A stretch of DNA of 30,655 bases from contig DHKM01000053.1 of assembly GCA_002404835.1 (NCBI GenBank), positions 1 to 30,655 of the forward strand. The letters run 5' to 3'. The position numbers were made by a program, and so were the translations under genes. Under the pieces are notes generated by a model. It was given only the letters and a program-made list of their open reading frames with translations. It made no database searches and was not told the DNA's origin. This document shows positions 9,427 to 17,893 of the stretch, piece after piece. Position 1 is the stretch's first letter; every line of letters starts with the position of its first letter. Source of the DNA: Caryophanales bacterium UBA4694. Its GTDB lineage: Bacteria > Bacillota_I > Bacilli_A > RFN20 > CAG-288.

Positions 9427-10710
9427 GTTTTAAAGCTTAGCTTCGCACTATTTTGTGGGATTAGTTTTTTTTGTAATGTTAATAAACCGTGTCTTAATTT
9501 AAATTCAAATCCGAAACAAGCTAATAATTTGAAATCGGCTTCTGAGGACTCTGAGGTTATTGTTTCTTATTTGTCTGTAATGGATTTTTACTATAATTTG
9601 GCTACTGATAATATTCAAAATCCAACAATTACATTTGATGAGTTCTTGGATTCTTATTATTCGGATTCAAATCGAAAAGGAATTTACGAATATACTCTTG
9701 ATGTTGCTCGTGAAAATGGGAATTATACCTCCGTCTATGATGAATTGTACGGCGATGAATATGGAATTGCTCCTATGAACAGCAGTAGTAGTGGCGGAAA
9801 TGATAATGGAGGAGGTCCTTCTGGTGAAGATGCTTCCTATATTTTAAAGGATTCTAAATCATATTACTCTACTCCTTCAAGTGCGTTTCATAGAGCACCT
9901 GTTTATTCTGCGTATGATTATTCCAGTCTTGAAAATGGGGATATTGTTTGGGAAACTGAAACTGTTTTATTTGATTCAGGACATGATGCTTTGATTGTTG
10001 ATATGAATCATAATTCTGCTTATGGTTCATATATTCAGACGATTGAGGCTGTTGGTGGTGGAGTTCAAAGAGGATTTCTCGATGATCAAAGGATGGTTTA
10101 TTATCGATGTGAAATTTTACGCGTAAATGGTCGAACTGCCACTAATTCAAAGAAAGCAATTTCGTTTATTGAAAAACAATTAGGTAAGAAATATAGTCTG
10201 GTTATTTCAAGGTTAAATACGAGCATTGATTCTAATGAATGGTATTGCTCTGAGTTGGTATATGCTTCTTGGAAATATGCGGGGATTGATATCGGTGTAA
10301 AAAATGGAGTTTATCTAAAACTAGGTTGTCTCCCAAATGATATTGCGGCGAGCGACAATATTATAAGGATTCCAATGGCTTATTATGATTATCTATCACT
10401 TTCTGTTGACTCGAAGTCCAATGGGGTGTGGAATATTAAAGTTTATAATCCCACTTCCATCGATTTAACTATATATTATAACCAAAAGATGTGCCTTTAT
10501 GCGGATGCCCAGAATTGGACTGCTCTTTCTAATATACAGGAAGTTGAAATTGCAAGCCACAAATCTGCTATTGTAGTAATTAAAGAAAATTGGCTTTCGA
10601 CATCAATTACTGCTTCTTATATTATTGGAGAGTATCGAATAATCACGTATGCAAATGAATTGAATAAAAATGGAAGCTTGAATGCCGGATATAATATTGT
10701 TGAAAAATAG
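9400..10710 (+). CDS. Secreted YiiX/YaeF-type (C92, permuted NlpC/P60) cysteine peptidase
   Basis: Predicted exported protein of about 436 aa. A basic N-terminus and a hydrophobic stretch (LKLSFALFCGISFFCNV) form a signal peptide, possibly a lipoprotein signal. A serine/glycine-rich linker lies near 126-140. The catalytic region has the permuted papain-like order: GDIVW, His195 in GHDALIVD, Glu216 in TIEAV and Cys283 in WYCSELVYASWKYAGI. This matches the YiiX/C92 family, whose members act on amide or ester bonds and are related to NlpC/P60 wall hydrolases. A C-terminal beta-rich region (about 335-436) is unassigned. The start is one of three GTG codons in a tandem repeat. A promoter with extended -10 TATACT at about 9378 is likely. 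The ABC gene starts four bases after its stop, so the two are coupled. Codon use is more AT-rich than in the GH3 genes. The real substrate is unknown. Confidence 0.75.
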   Translation: MKKVKKVKKVLKLSFALFCGISFFCNVNKPCLNLNSNPKQANNLKSASEDSEVIVSYLSVMDFYYNLATDNIQNPTITFDEFLDSYYSDSNRKGIYEYTLDVARENGNYTSVYDELYGDEYGIAPMNSSSSGGNDNGGGPSGEDASYILKDSKSYYSTPSSAFHRAPVYSAYDYSSLENGDIVWETETVLFDSGHDALIVDMNHNSAYGSYIQTIEAVGGGVQRGFLDDQRMVYYRCEILRVNGRTATNSKKAISFIEKQLGKKYSLVISRLNTSIDSNEWYCSELVYASWKYAGIDIGVKNGVYLKLGCLPNDIAASDNIIRIPMAYYDYLSLSVDSKSNGVWNIKVYNPTSIDLTIYYNQKMCLYADAQNWTALSNIQEVEIASHKSAIVVIKENWLSTSITASYIIGEYRIITYANELNKNGSLNAGYNIVEK

Positions 10711-10713
10711 TTT

Positions 10714-12819
10714 ATGTTAGAGTTAAAAAATATTTATAAAAAGACTGGAAAAGATGAATTTTCTTTAAAAAATGTAAACCTTTCTTTTCAGTCATCAGGA
10801 TTGTATCTAATCGTTGGGGAGAACGGGCAGAATAATACTGAATTGCTTAATCTTATTGGTGGAATGGATTTAGCAACTTCAGGATATATTTTTTTCAATG
10901 GCATGGAACTCACTAAGCGGAACATTGATGCTTACAGAAATTCCAATGTCGGTTATGTTAGCAAGAGCTTGATTTCTTCTTTTTCACTAAGAGAAAATCT
11001 CCGCCTGGCTTTTGATTTACTCCATGAAGAAATGACACAGGAGCGAATCCAAAAAGCATTTGAATTTGTAGGACTACCTGATAATGGGATGTCTACTGAT
11101 GAATTCCTCGATTTGATGCCAAACAACCTTTCTGTGATGCAATCTTTTTGCTTTGCAGTTGCTCGTGCTTTAATCAAGGAACCGAAAATTACGCTCTTTG
11201 AAGAACCAAGTGACTTTTTTGACGAAGAACAAGCAAAAGGGATTCTTTGCTTGTTAAAGAAATTATCAAAGATAAGTTTAGTTATTGTTCATTCTCAAAA
11301 TATGCTTCCATTATCACATGAATTTGATAATATCATACAAATCATTGATGGAACGGTTAGCTTGAAGGAAGAAAAGCAAATTGCCACTGAAAATGAAACA
11401 AATCATTCTTATCGACAAAGAATTGGTATTTTTTCTTTTTTCGAAACGCTTCGAATTTCTTTGATTGATTTCAAAAACAAAAAGATTCGTCTTATTTCAT
11501 CTTTTATTATTTCGATTATAACTGGCTTTTTGCTAGGTCTTGTTTGTTTGTTTCAAACATGTAATAAAACGGATGCTTTGCTTAAGACTCAGTTGAAGAA
11601 TGGGATGAATGGTGCTTTTATTCAAAAAATGTATACATTTCACGATCACAGCACTATTTTTGAAAAGAGAAGTGTTATTGAATATGATGATAATCAAATC
11701 AAGACAATTAAGGAATATACGGAAGGAAAATGCTTTCCAGTTTGGAGTTTTAATTTGAGTCTTTTCAATGATAACTATTTATATGGCCCAAGCGGGGAAA
11801 TTGAATCTTATGTTCGCCAATCTTTCGGAAGATATGTTGAGGTTCCTTCGAATGTTTCACCGGATGATATGGGCTTGTCAAGATATGAGGGACTTTCGAA
11901 AGATGTCATTTCAAGGCTTCCAATCAATTCGAACGAAGTGGCAATTAGCTCTTTGTTTGCGGAATATTTGGTTCGATATGGCTTTTATGATTCCAATCAA
12001 AAAGACTCTTCTCCTATTCAAATCGATAAGATGGAAGATCTCATTGGATACAAAACTCATTCAGGACTTACCATTGTTGGAATTTTTTCTACAGACGATG
12101 GGCAATGTGATCTCTTAAAATCATATTTTGGAAAATCTCAGGATGAATTTGACAAATTGAATGATAATAAGTATATTCGGTCAATGTTAAAAGGCACATC
12201 TCTTGCAACGTTTGTCTACATAGGGGAAGGATATCACGAAAAAACCATAAATAAGTCATATACGGATAGACCCGTTTCTTTTTATGTTCGCCTAAAAGGC
12301 AAGTATGATAAGGATAGTGCTTTTTTGTCTTCTTTGACAAAAAAACCATATTACATTGATTTGGAGAGCTGTTATTCAGGATATGCAGATTTTGTAGATG
12401 GCTTTTATGGTAAGACTCGTTTTGTTTCCTGGTTTTCAGCCTGTTTGCTTTTGGTTATCAGTTTCTTTATGACTCTTTGGTTATTCCTGGAAAATGGTAG
12501 ATCAACAAAAAATAATTTGTGGTTTTTACAATCAATGGGTTCCTCTAAGATGGCTTTGTCCCTTGTAATTCTGCTTCAATCGTCTTTAATGATACTTTCT
12601 GAGTTTTTAACGTCTCTCGTCGGGTTGGCTGTTTTGTCGATTATTGTCAATATCTGCCATTCGATTGCCATTTTTTCACTTAATTCTTTTTCTATATTTC
12701 TTCTTCTGCTTTCGTTTGCAGTGATAAATCTTATGGCTTCTTTTTTTTCTTTTAGAAAACTAAACAAACCCATTGACCATGATAAGGATTCGGATGGCAT
12801 GTTTAAGTTGATGGATTGA
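10714..12819 (+). CDS. FtsX-type ABC permease fused to a degenerate ATPase domain
   Basis: 701 aa. Residues 1-225 have the ABC ATPase fold, but its key motifs are broken. The Walker A is GENGQNNT at 35-42, so the glycine and the catalytic lysine are both Asn (40, 41). The Q-loop glutamine appears as Ser. The signature is LSVMQ (139-143) instead of LSGGQ. Walker B is LFEEP, with Asp replaced by Glu163. His193 is kept. The rest is MacB/FtsX-like: a membrane segment (about 260-283), a large outer domain (about 284-565) and three membrane segments (about 567-590, 607-640, 650-680). It resembles 27367-29349 in size and layout, but that protein has an intact ATPase. It is directly downstream of the secreted cysteine peptidase. 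It may be a non-hydrolysing signalling or immunity protein, may borrow an ATPase from the locus at 26191-29349, or may be decaying. The long open frame argues against simple decay. Confidence 0.82.
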   Translation: MLELKNIYKKTGKDEFSLKNVNLSFQSSGLYLIVGENGQNNTELLNLIGGMDLATSGYIFFNGMELTKRNIDAYRNSNVGYVSKSLISSFSLRENLRLAFDLLHEEMTQERIQKAFEFVGLPDNGMSTDEFLDLMPNNLSVMQSFCFAVARALIKEPKITLFEEPSDFFDEEQAKGILCLLKKLSKISLVIVHSQNMLPLSHEFDNIIQIIDGTVSLKEEKQIATENETNHSYRQRIGIFSFFETLRISLIDFKNKKIRLISSFIISIITGFLLGLVCLFQTCNKTDALLKTQLKNGMNGAFIQKMYTFHDHSTIFEKRSVIEYDDNQIKTIKEYTEGKCFPVWSFNLSLFNDNYLYGPSGEIESYVRQSFGRYVEVPSNVSPDDMGLSRYEGLSKDVISRLPINSNEVAISSLFAEYLVRYGFYDSNQKDSSPIQIDKMEDLIGYKTHSGLTIVGIFSTDDGQCDLLKSYFGKSQDEFDKLNDNKYIRSMLKGTSLATFVYIGEGYHEKTINKSYTDRPVSFYVRLKGKYDKDSAFLSSLTKKPYYIDLESCYSGYADFVDGFYGKTRFVSWFSACLLLVISFFMTLWLFLENGRSTKNNLWFLQSMGSSKMALSLVILLQSSLMILSEFLTSLVGLAVLSIIVNICHSIAIFSLNSFSIFLLLLSFAVINLMASFFSFRKLNKPIDHDKDSDGMFKLMD

Positions 12820-12879
12820 GAACTAGACATTTGAGGAATAAATTACAAAGCCTTGCAATGAGAATCTTAGTGAAAAAGA

Positions 12880-12920
12880 CTACAATTCAATTCGAAATTT
12901 TGATATCGAATTGGTTGTAG
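12880..12920. terminator. Bidirectional terminator between convergent genes
   Basis: Inverted repeat CTACAATTC-AATTCGA / TCGAATTGGTTGTAG with one bulged base and two U-G pairs. It has T-rich tails on both strands (CCTTGTTTCATC on the plus strand, TCTTTTTC on the minus strand). It separates the plus-strand ABC gene from the minus-strand feo operon. Confidence 0.7.
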
Positions 12921-12930
12921 CCTTGTTTCA

Positions 12931-13116
12931 TCATTTTTGATTCTTCTCTTTTTCTTTCTGCTCTTTCTTTTTTGCTTTTCTATAGTCGTGAATTAAATTC
13001 CTTGCTTTTCTGGAGAGCCTTTTTTTCTTGAATAGGGTTGGATACAGCTTATAGAACAATACAGCAAGAAGAGCTGCTGAAACGAAGAATCCGACCGTGA
13101 AATCTATCCAGTTCAT
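12931..13116 (-). CDS. Small single-pass membrane protein of the feo operon
   Basis: 61 aa: one membrane segment (about 6-28) followed by a very lysine-rich cytoplasmic tail ending KEQKEKEKNQK. Its ATG overlaps the feoB stop by four bases (ATGA), so it is translationally coupled to FeoB. Many Bacillota carry a third small gene here (FeoC or a Cys-rich FeoB-associated membrane protein). This one has no cysteine and no winged-helix pattern, so it is only a positional analogue. A role in stabilising or gating FeoB is inference. Confidence 0.7.
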   Translation of the reverse strand: MNWIDFTVGFFVSAALLAVLFYKLYPTLFKKKRLSRKARNLIHDYRKAKKKEQKEKEKNQK

Positions 13117-15236
13117 AATCCACTGACCTCCATGAAACCATTACATGCCCATCCGATGGTTCCGATTATGGTCGAAATCAAGTAGGCGATTGTGAGTTCC
13201 ATCGACATCGTGAAGATGAGTTTCTTCGAGGAGCCGAGTTCTCGTTTTAAGGTGCTGACTGCGGAAATGCATGGAATCGAGAACAAATTGAAGGTAAGGA
13301 AGGACAGGGAGGTGAGGACTCCGTTTGCCGTACTGGTCGAAAGGAAAGAGAACGGAGAGGTGGCAGAAAGGATATTGTTTCCTCCTCCGGCGATGACAGA
13401 AAGGGAGGATACAACCTGTTCTTTTGCAATCAGGCCTTGCAAAGCGGAAACAGTAAGTCCCCAGGAATAATGACCTCCGAAGGCAGGGATGAAGAGGTAA
13501 GCAAGTATTTTTCCTACGCTGGCAAGGATGGATGCGGAGATATTCATGCTTGCGATATTAGAGAAACTATCCTTTGGACCGACATATTCGAATGTCCATG
13601 TGAATCTTGTAAAGAACCAAACAAGGAATGTGCAAAGGAAGATGGTTGTTCCCGCTCTTTCGAGAAAATCCAAAGTCTTATCCCTGGCATCCCGGTAAAC
13701 GTAATAGGCATTTGGAAGCTTGTATTCGGGAAGTTCGGAGATAAAGGAGTCGCTTCCTTTCCGATAGAAGAATTTCTTCAAGATAAGGCTTGCTAAGAGA
13801 ATGATGACGATGGAGAAGAGATAACAGAAGAATGTGACAAACCATCCGGCTTTTGGAAATATGACGCTGGCAAGAAGAGACATGATCGGCAGCTTCGCAT
13901 TGCACGGAATGAAAGGAACGAGCATAGCAGTCATCTCTTTTTCTTTTGGATCTTCTACGGTTCTTGCCGTCATGATTCCAGGAACGGAGCACCCGGTTCC
14001 GACGATGAACGGAATGATGGATTTTCCGGATAACCCAAATTTCTTGAACAAAGCATCCAGGAAGAAGGCAATTCTGGACATATATCCGCTGGCTTCTAAA
14101 ACAGATAGACAGATAAACAGAGTGACTAGCTGCGGAATGAAAGAAAGAACAGTTGATATACCTCCGATGATTCCGTTGGCAACAAGATCACTGGCCCAGA
14201 CAGAACCTCCTGCATTTTCAATCATTCTTCCTAGAAGCGGTCCGAGTCCTTCGATTTTGAAAGGGACGGTATGAAAGAAGATATCGATGGTTTCGGAACC
14301 ATTGAAGAGGGCATCGATGAAGTCGCTTGTGATGGATCCTATGACACCGACGGAAAGGAAATACATCAGACCGATAACAAGCAGGAACAAAGGAAGAGCC
14401 AGGTACCGGTTCAGGACGATTTTGTCCAGTTTATCCGTCAGGGATTCTGGCATGTCTTTTTGGAAGCAACAATCCTGTTTTATTTTTGTGACGAACTGAT
14501 AACGTTGATCGGCGATGATCTGCTCGGCATCCATATCGTATTTCTTTTCTAGTTCGGATATTTCTTTCTTCGTCGAATCGTTGTTCAGCGCTTGGTAGAA
14601 CGGATCGTTTTCGAAGAGCTTCACTGCCGAGAAACGTAGTTCTCTTTTATCCTCCAACTCATGTGAAAGGTCTCCTTGAAGATGTGTGAGTTCCTTTTCA
14701 ATATCAGAAGCGAATATCTGCTTCCGCGGATTCTTCAAGTATTTTCTTTCACGGATGAGTGAGATGAGTTTGTCAATCCCTTCACCGGTTTTTGCGGAAA
14801 TCCGTACAACAGAGACGCCGAGTTCTTCCTCTAGTTTCTTGAAGTCGATCGAGATACCTTTCTTTTCCAGAATATCTGCCATATTCATTGCAACAATCAC
14901 ATCGCAGTCCAATTCCATCAACTGGGTTGTCAAATACAAGGATCTTTCCAGGGCTGTTGCATCGACAATATTCACGATAAGGTCCGGATTGGAATCAAGG
15001 CAGAAGGACCTTGTGACTTTTTCTTCGCTTGTATAAGGAGAAAGGGAATAGACTCCAGGAGTGTCTACCAGGAGAAGGTCTTTTTCCTTGCTGCCTCGGA
15101 TGAATCCTTCCTTTCTTTCGATTGTGACACCCGGCCAGTTTCCCACTGTCGCGTTTTGCCCTGTAAGAGCATTGAATAAAGTTGTCTTTCCGGCATTCTG
15201 ATTGCCGACGAGACCGATAATCATTTTTTGACTCAT
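13113..15236 (-). CDS. feoB: Ferrous iron transporter FeoB
   Basis: 707 aa, normal FeoB length. The N-terminal G-protein domain shows G1 GNQNAGKT (11-18), G2 with Thr38 in GVTIE, G3 DTPG (58-61), G4 NMAD (118-121) and a G5-like SAKTG around 147. A helical spacer follows, then the polytopic membrane part with the two gate regions (for example PFIVGTGCSVPGIMTART and PFIPCNAKLPIMSLL). It moves Fe2+ into the cell under GTP control. The ATG overlaps the feoA stop by four bases, and the stop overlaps the small membrane gene by four bases, giving a tight feoA-feoB-small protein operon. No truncation or missing motif is visible. Confidence 0.97.
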   Translation of the reverse strand: MSQKMIIGLVGNQNAGKTTLFNALTGQNATVGNWPGVTIERKEGFIRGSKEKDLLLVDTPGVYSLSPYTSEEKVTRSFCLDSNPDLIVNIVDATALERSLYLTTQLMELDCDVIVAMNMADILEKKGISIDFKKLEEELGVSVVRISAKTGEGIDKLISLIRERKYLKNPRKQIFASDIEKELTHLQGDLSHELEDKRELRFSAVKLFENDPFYQALNNDSTKKEISELEKKYDMDAEQIIADQRYQFVTKIKQDCCFQKDMPESLTDKLDKIVLNRYLALPLFLLVIGLMYFLSVGVIGSITSDFIDALFNGSETIDIFFHTVPFKIEGLGPLLGRMIENAGGSVWASDLVANGIIGGISTVLSFIPQLVTLFICLSVLEASGYMSRIAFFLDALFKKFGLSGKSIIPFIVGTGCSVPGIMTARTVEDPKEKEMTAMLVPFIPCNAKLPIMSLLASVIFPKAGWFVTFFCYLFSIVIILLASLILKKFFYRKGSDSFISELPEYKLPNAYYVYRDARDKTLDFLERAGTTIFLCTFLVWFFTRFTWTFEYVGPKDSFSNIASMNISASILASVGKILAYLFIPAFGGHYSWGLTVSALQGLIAKEQVVSSLSVIAGGGNNILSATSPFSFLSTSTANGVLTSLSFLTFNLFSIPCISAVSTLKRELGSSKKLIFTMSMELTIAYLISTIIGTIGWACNGFMEVSGL

Positions 15237-15526
15237 TTTTCTTTCCCCAGAACGACGATATCTATATTTTTCAGATCTTCGATTCTCATAGCTAATTCGT
15301 ATCCCCTGAGTTCGATATCGATGGGATTTCCAAATGGGGCAACCTTTTTTACTTTGACGATGACTCCTCTTGTGATTCCCATATCGAGAAGATGTCTTTT
15401 CAGGGCGGCATTGTCATTGTGGAAGTCGAGGACTTTGGCAATCTGGCCTTTCTTGAGGTCGGAAAGATGACCATGGTCCCCGATTTTCAGGTTTTGGCGA
15501 TGCTTTGTCGAATCGTTTATGCTCAT
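15233..15526 (-). CDS. feoA: FeoA SH3-like protein
   Basis: 97 aa, cytosolic partner of FeoB. The SH3-like fold is recognisable in LRHL-type helix LKRHLLDMGITRG followed by VKVKKVAPFGNPIDIELRGYELAMR. I chose ATG 15526 because GGAGG lies seven bases upstream. The longer in-frame ATG at 15559 would place the -10 TATAAT inside the coding region and has no ribosome site. The N-terminal 20 residues extend beyond the usual 75-80 aa FeoA. The stop overlaps feoB by four bases. Confidence 0.92.
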   Translation of the reverse strand: MSINDSTKHRQNLKIGDHGHLSDLKKGQIAKVLDFHNDNAALKRHLLDMGITRGVIVKVKKVAPFGNPIDIELRGYELAMRIEDLKNIDIVVLGKEK

Positions 15527-15550
15527 ATCATTGCCTCCGGATTCCAAAAT

Positions 15551-15599
15551 ATTATACATTCATCTATCTAGTATTGAAAATATACGATAAAAATAATTA
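15551..15599 (-). promoter_or_regulatory. feo operon promoter with a weak Fur-box-like sequence
   Basis: A perfect -10 TATAAT (15551-15556, minus strand) has a weak -35 TTTCAA 17 bases upstream (15574-15579). Just beyond, CGATAAAAATAATTA (15585-15599) matches the Fur 7-1-7 consensus at 10 of 14 fixed positions. Iron repression is expected for feo genes, but this box is weak. Confidence 0.4.
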
Positions 15600-16546
15600 C
15601 GCAATCATAAGGATGTCTTTTTCACTTGTTGTGCTCTGAGGACTTTGACAAAGCAACAGACCAATGGTTTTAGTGTTTTGTATGACGGACCTGTCATAAG
15701 GCGGTGATCCTTATGGGTGTAGTTGCCGAAAGGCTAGGTATCTACTTGCAGGGTTGTTTTCGTTAGAAATGGCAAAGGATTGGTAATACTCATTACTGTC
15801 TATCGAAACGTCTGATAGTGAACCATACAATGCGAAATGATAGCAATTCATCGGAAACATGAAGAATCGGAAATCAAAGTATAATAAATACTCAAGGAAT
15901 ACTGATTTTGATTGTCCGGTGTGTGAGATATTCTATATGAAACGATAAATATTCTAATGGCTTTGCCTGTTTTCGTTAACGGAAGTATTGCATGAATCTG
16001 AAACATATCAAATCAGAGGGTGGTATTGACTATTTTATTCTGAATCACATCAGTAGAATGGAATGAGTCTTTACTATTTAAAGGAACAGGTTGAATTGAC
16101 CCTTGTAGGAAAGACGAAGTCGGAAGGGGGTATTCTTTCGAATGACAAAGTCCGTGTTTGTTGCTCTAAGGATATCAATAGTGAAATGCCATGGAAAGTC
16201 TTCGCATGATTTTCATGGATTACGATTATCCTAATGAGGACAATGAATTCCATTTGAGTTCCCGGTGTTGGGAAGTCAGGAAAGAACTTAGGATTCATGA
16301 TGAGATATGATCGAAAAATAATTTTAAGGAAACATTTAAAGTCCATGGCACAGTACATGTCAAGAGAACCGGAAAAATCGCTAAAAAGTATCATAAGATT
16401 CCTATGGAAACATGAAGGCTAGGCAGAATGTTTCCTCTATGAAGAAATCAATGAATTCCTAAAGTCGCATCAGTTGGATGATTGAAGAGGAAGATAATAG
16501 AAGAGTGGATTAAACATTGCCTAGATTCAATGTGTATTTTCCTTAA
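15600..16546. other. Gene-free stretch with hairpins and degenerate coding-like pieces
   Basis: No intact gene is supported. The first part, read on the plus strand, has several closely packed hairpins: CATAAGG/CCTTATG (15695-15715), GCC-GAAA-GGC (15725-15734) inside GTAG/CTAC (15719-15745), GGTAAT/ATTACT (15782-15797) and CTATC/GATAG (15800-15818). They may belong to a structured RNA, but I cannot name a family. From about 15859 on, short plus-strand pieces look like broken protein: a 29-codon frame containing DFDCPVC (zinc-knuckle-like), later EQVELTLVGKTKSEGGIL around 16083, and KIAKKYHKIPMET around 16370, in different frames with stops between. This resembles a dead gene, perhaps of a mobile element, but no family is identifiable by eye. 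Confidence 0.4.
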
Positions 16547-17893
16547 TCATTTTTTTGCTTTCAAAACAAAGAGGACAGATAAGCAGAAGATGTTGTCTTT
16601 GTCTTCCAGGGAAAATGTCCCTCCATATTTTTCGACGATCATCTTGATGCTTCTTAGACCATAGCCATGGTATTTCTTGTTGCTTTTCCTGGTGACGGGC
16701 ATTCCGTTGAGATAAGTGATTTTTCCGGCGTAGGAATTCTTTTCCGACACAGAGACCATGTTGCCGTGGGATACGATTTTCAATGTGATGATTCTTTGGT
16801 CCTTGGGAAGGTCCTTGACGGCTTCTATGGCATTGTCGATGATGTTTCCGAATACGGAATAAATATCCTCTTCGCTCATGAAATCCAAAGTGGTTCCATC
16901 CGCAATGCAGGAGAACTTGATTTCCCTTTTATTGCAGAACAGGGATTTCTCCGTCAGGATGATGTTCAATACCGGATTGGATGTCTTGATGGCGGAATCG
17001 TAGATACTGATCAATTTCGAGATGTTTTCTATGGTCTCTGGTTTTACTTGCTCCTGACTGGCGATAGCACGGATCTGATGTTTCATGTCATGACATTTGA
17101 TGTTGATCATGTCGATGGTTTCCTTGGAAATCTGATACTGATTCCGTTCTTCATTTCTGAGTTCTTCGATGATTTCCAGGTTTCGTCTCAAGTCTGCCTT
17201 GTAGGACATCTCAAAGATGAAAAGGAGAGCGACAATGCAACAAAGTACATTGACAAGAGCAATGAATCCCATGAACATCGAATCGTAATGGATGGTTCCA
17301 TAAAAAGATACCGCGGAATTGATGACGATATCGATAAAGAGGAAGAATGCTCCAATTGCTAGGGTAGAAAGATTGCTGACCAAGTTGATTCCTTCCGGAT
17401 TCTTGATTCGGTTTGCAAAAAGCAGAAAAACAAGGTAATAGACAACAAAGTAGCTGATGAAGTAGATTAGTTCATCCATGGCACCGGTGAATAGTGCTAT
17501 TTTGTCATTCGAATAAAGACCATAACTTCCATATCCTAATACGCCGGAAAAGTTTGCTATGGAAAAATACATTTCATAGGCAATATGTTCTGCTGTATAT
17601 CCGCAAATTAAAGAGAAAAGAAGATTTCTCCAATTGCAGTCATAACGGAAATAAGCCATCAAATAGGTAAAAAAGAACATGACGAAGAACATCATCATGG
17701 TATAGAAGGAATTCCCTGTGGGAATCGGAAAGGCAAAAGCAAAGCCAATGCAAAGGAGATAGGAAACAAGTGTGCGGATGACAAAATGTGTCCTCTTCTT
17801 CAGCTTGAACAAAAACAGCCCTTCTCCGAACAAAAGCCACCCCATGAAGATGGTCCGATAGAAGAACAGACTGGAAATCGGATATAGGTTCAT
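16547..17893 (-). CDS. GHKL sensor histidine kinase (AgrC-like), second copy
   Basis: 448 aa. About six or seven membrane segments (roughly 10-30, 38-57, 63-82, 88-115, 138-160, 172-195, 205-229) are followed by a coiled coil (230-262). Phospho-acceptor His268 lies in KCHDMKHQI. The GHKL domain has its N-box at 349-358 (GNIIDNAIEA) and G-box GYGLRS at 410-415. Its ATG overlaps the upstream regulator by four bases. It is the same type as the kinase at 4525-5844, but the membrane parts are clearly different, so the two probably sense different ligands. No peptide-signal gene is visible beside it. Confidence 0.9.
   Translation of the reverse strand: MNLYPISSLFFYRTIFMGWLLFGEGLFLFKLKKRTHFVIRTLVSYLLCIGFAFAFPIPTGNSFYTMMMFFVMFFFTYLMAYFRYDCNWRNLLFSLICGYTAEHIAYEMYFSIANFSGVLGYGSYGLYSNDKIALFTGAMDELIYFISYFVVYYLVFLLFANRIKNPEGINLVSNLSTLAIGAFFLFIDIVINSAVSFYGTIHYDSMFMGFIALVNVLCCIVALLFIFEMSYKADLRRNLEIIEELRNEERNQYQISKETIDMINIKCHDMKHQIRAIASQEQVKPETIENISKLISIYDSAIKTSNPVLNIILTEKSLFCNKREIKFSCIADGTTLDFMSEEDIYSVFGNIIDNAIEAVKDLPKDQRIITLKIVSHGNMVSVSEKNSYAGKITYLNGMPVTRKSNKKYHGYGLRSIKMIVEKYGGTFSLEDKDNIFCLSVLFVLKAKK

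Noticed and set aside
13192..14552. Plus-strand frames antisense to feoB
   Set aside because: FeoB is complete with all G motifs; the antisense frames lack signals.
15527..15559. Longer FeoA start at ATG 15559
   Set aside because: It has no ribosome site and would place the -10 TATAAT inside the coding sequence; ATG 15526 has GGAGG at good spacing.
15640..15805. Lysine riboswitch (L-box) based on a GCCGAAAG segment and a final ATTACTGTCTATC
   Set aside because: The GCCGAAAGGC segment closes as its own GNRA hairpin, and no matching 5' P1 or loop-E elements were found, so it is listed only as an unnamed structured candidate.
16074..16394. 106-codon minus-strand frame in the gene-free stretch
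   Set aside because: It has no ribosome site or family resemblance; the plus-strand pieces look more protein-like, though broken.
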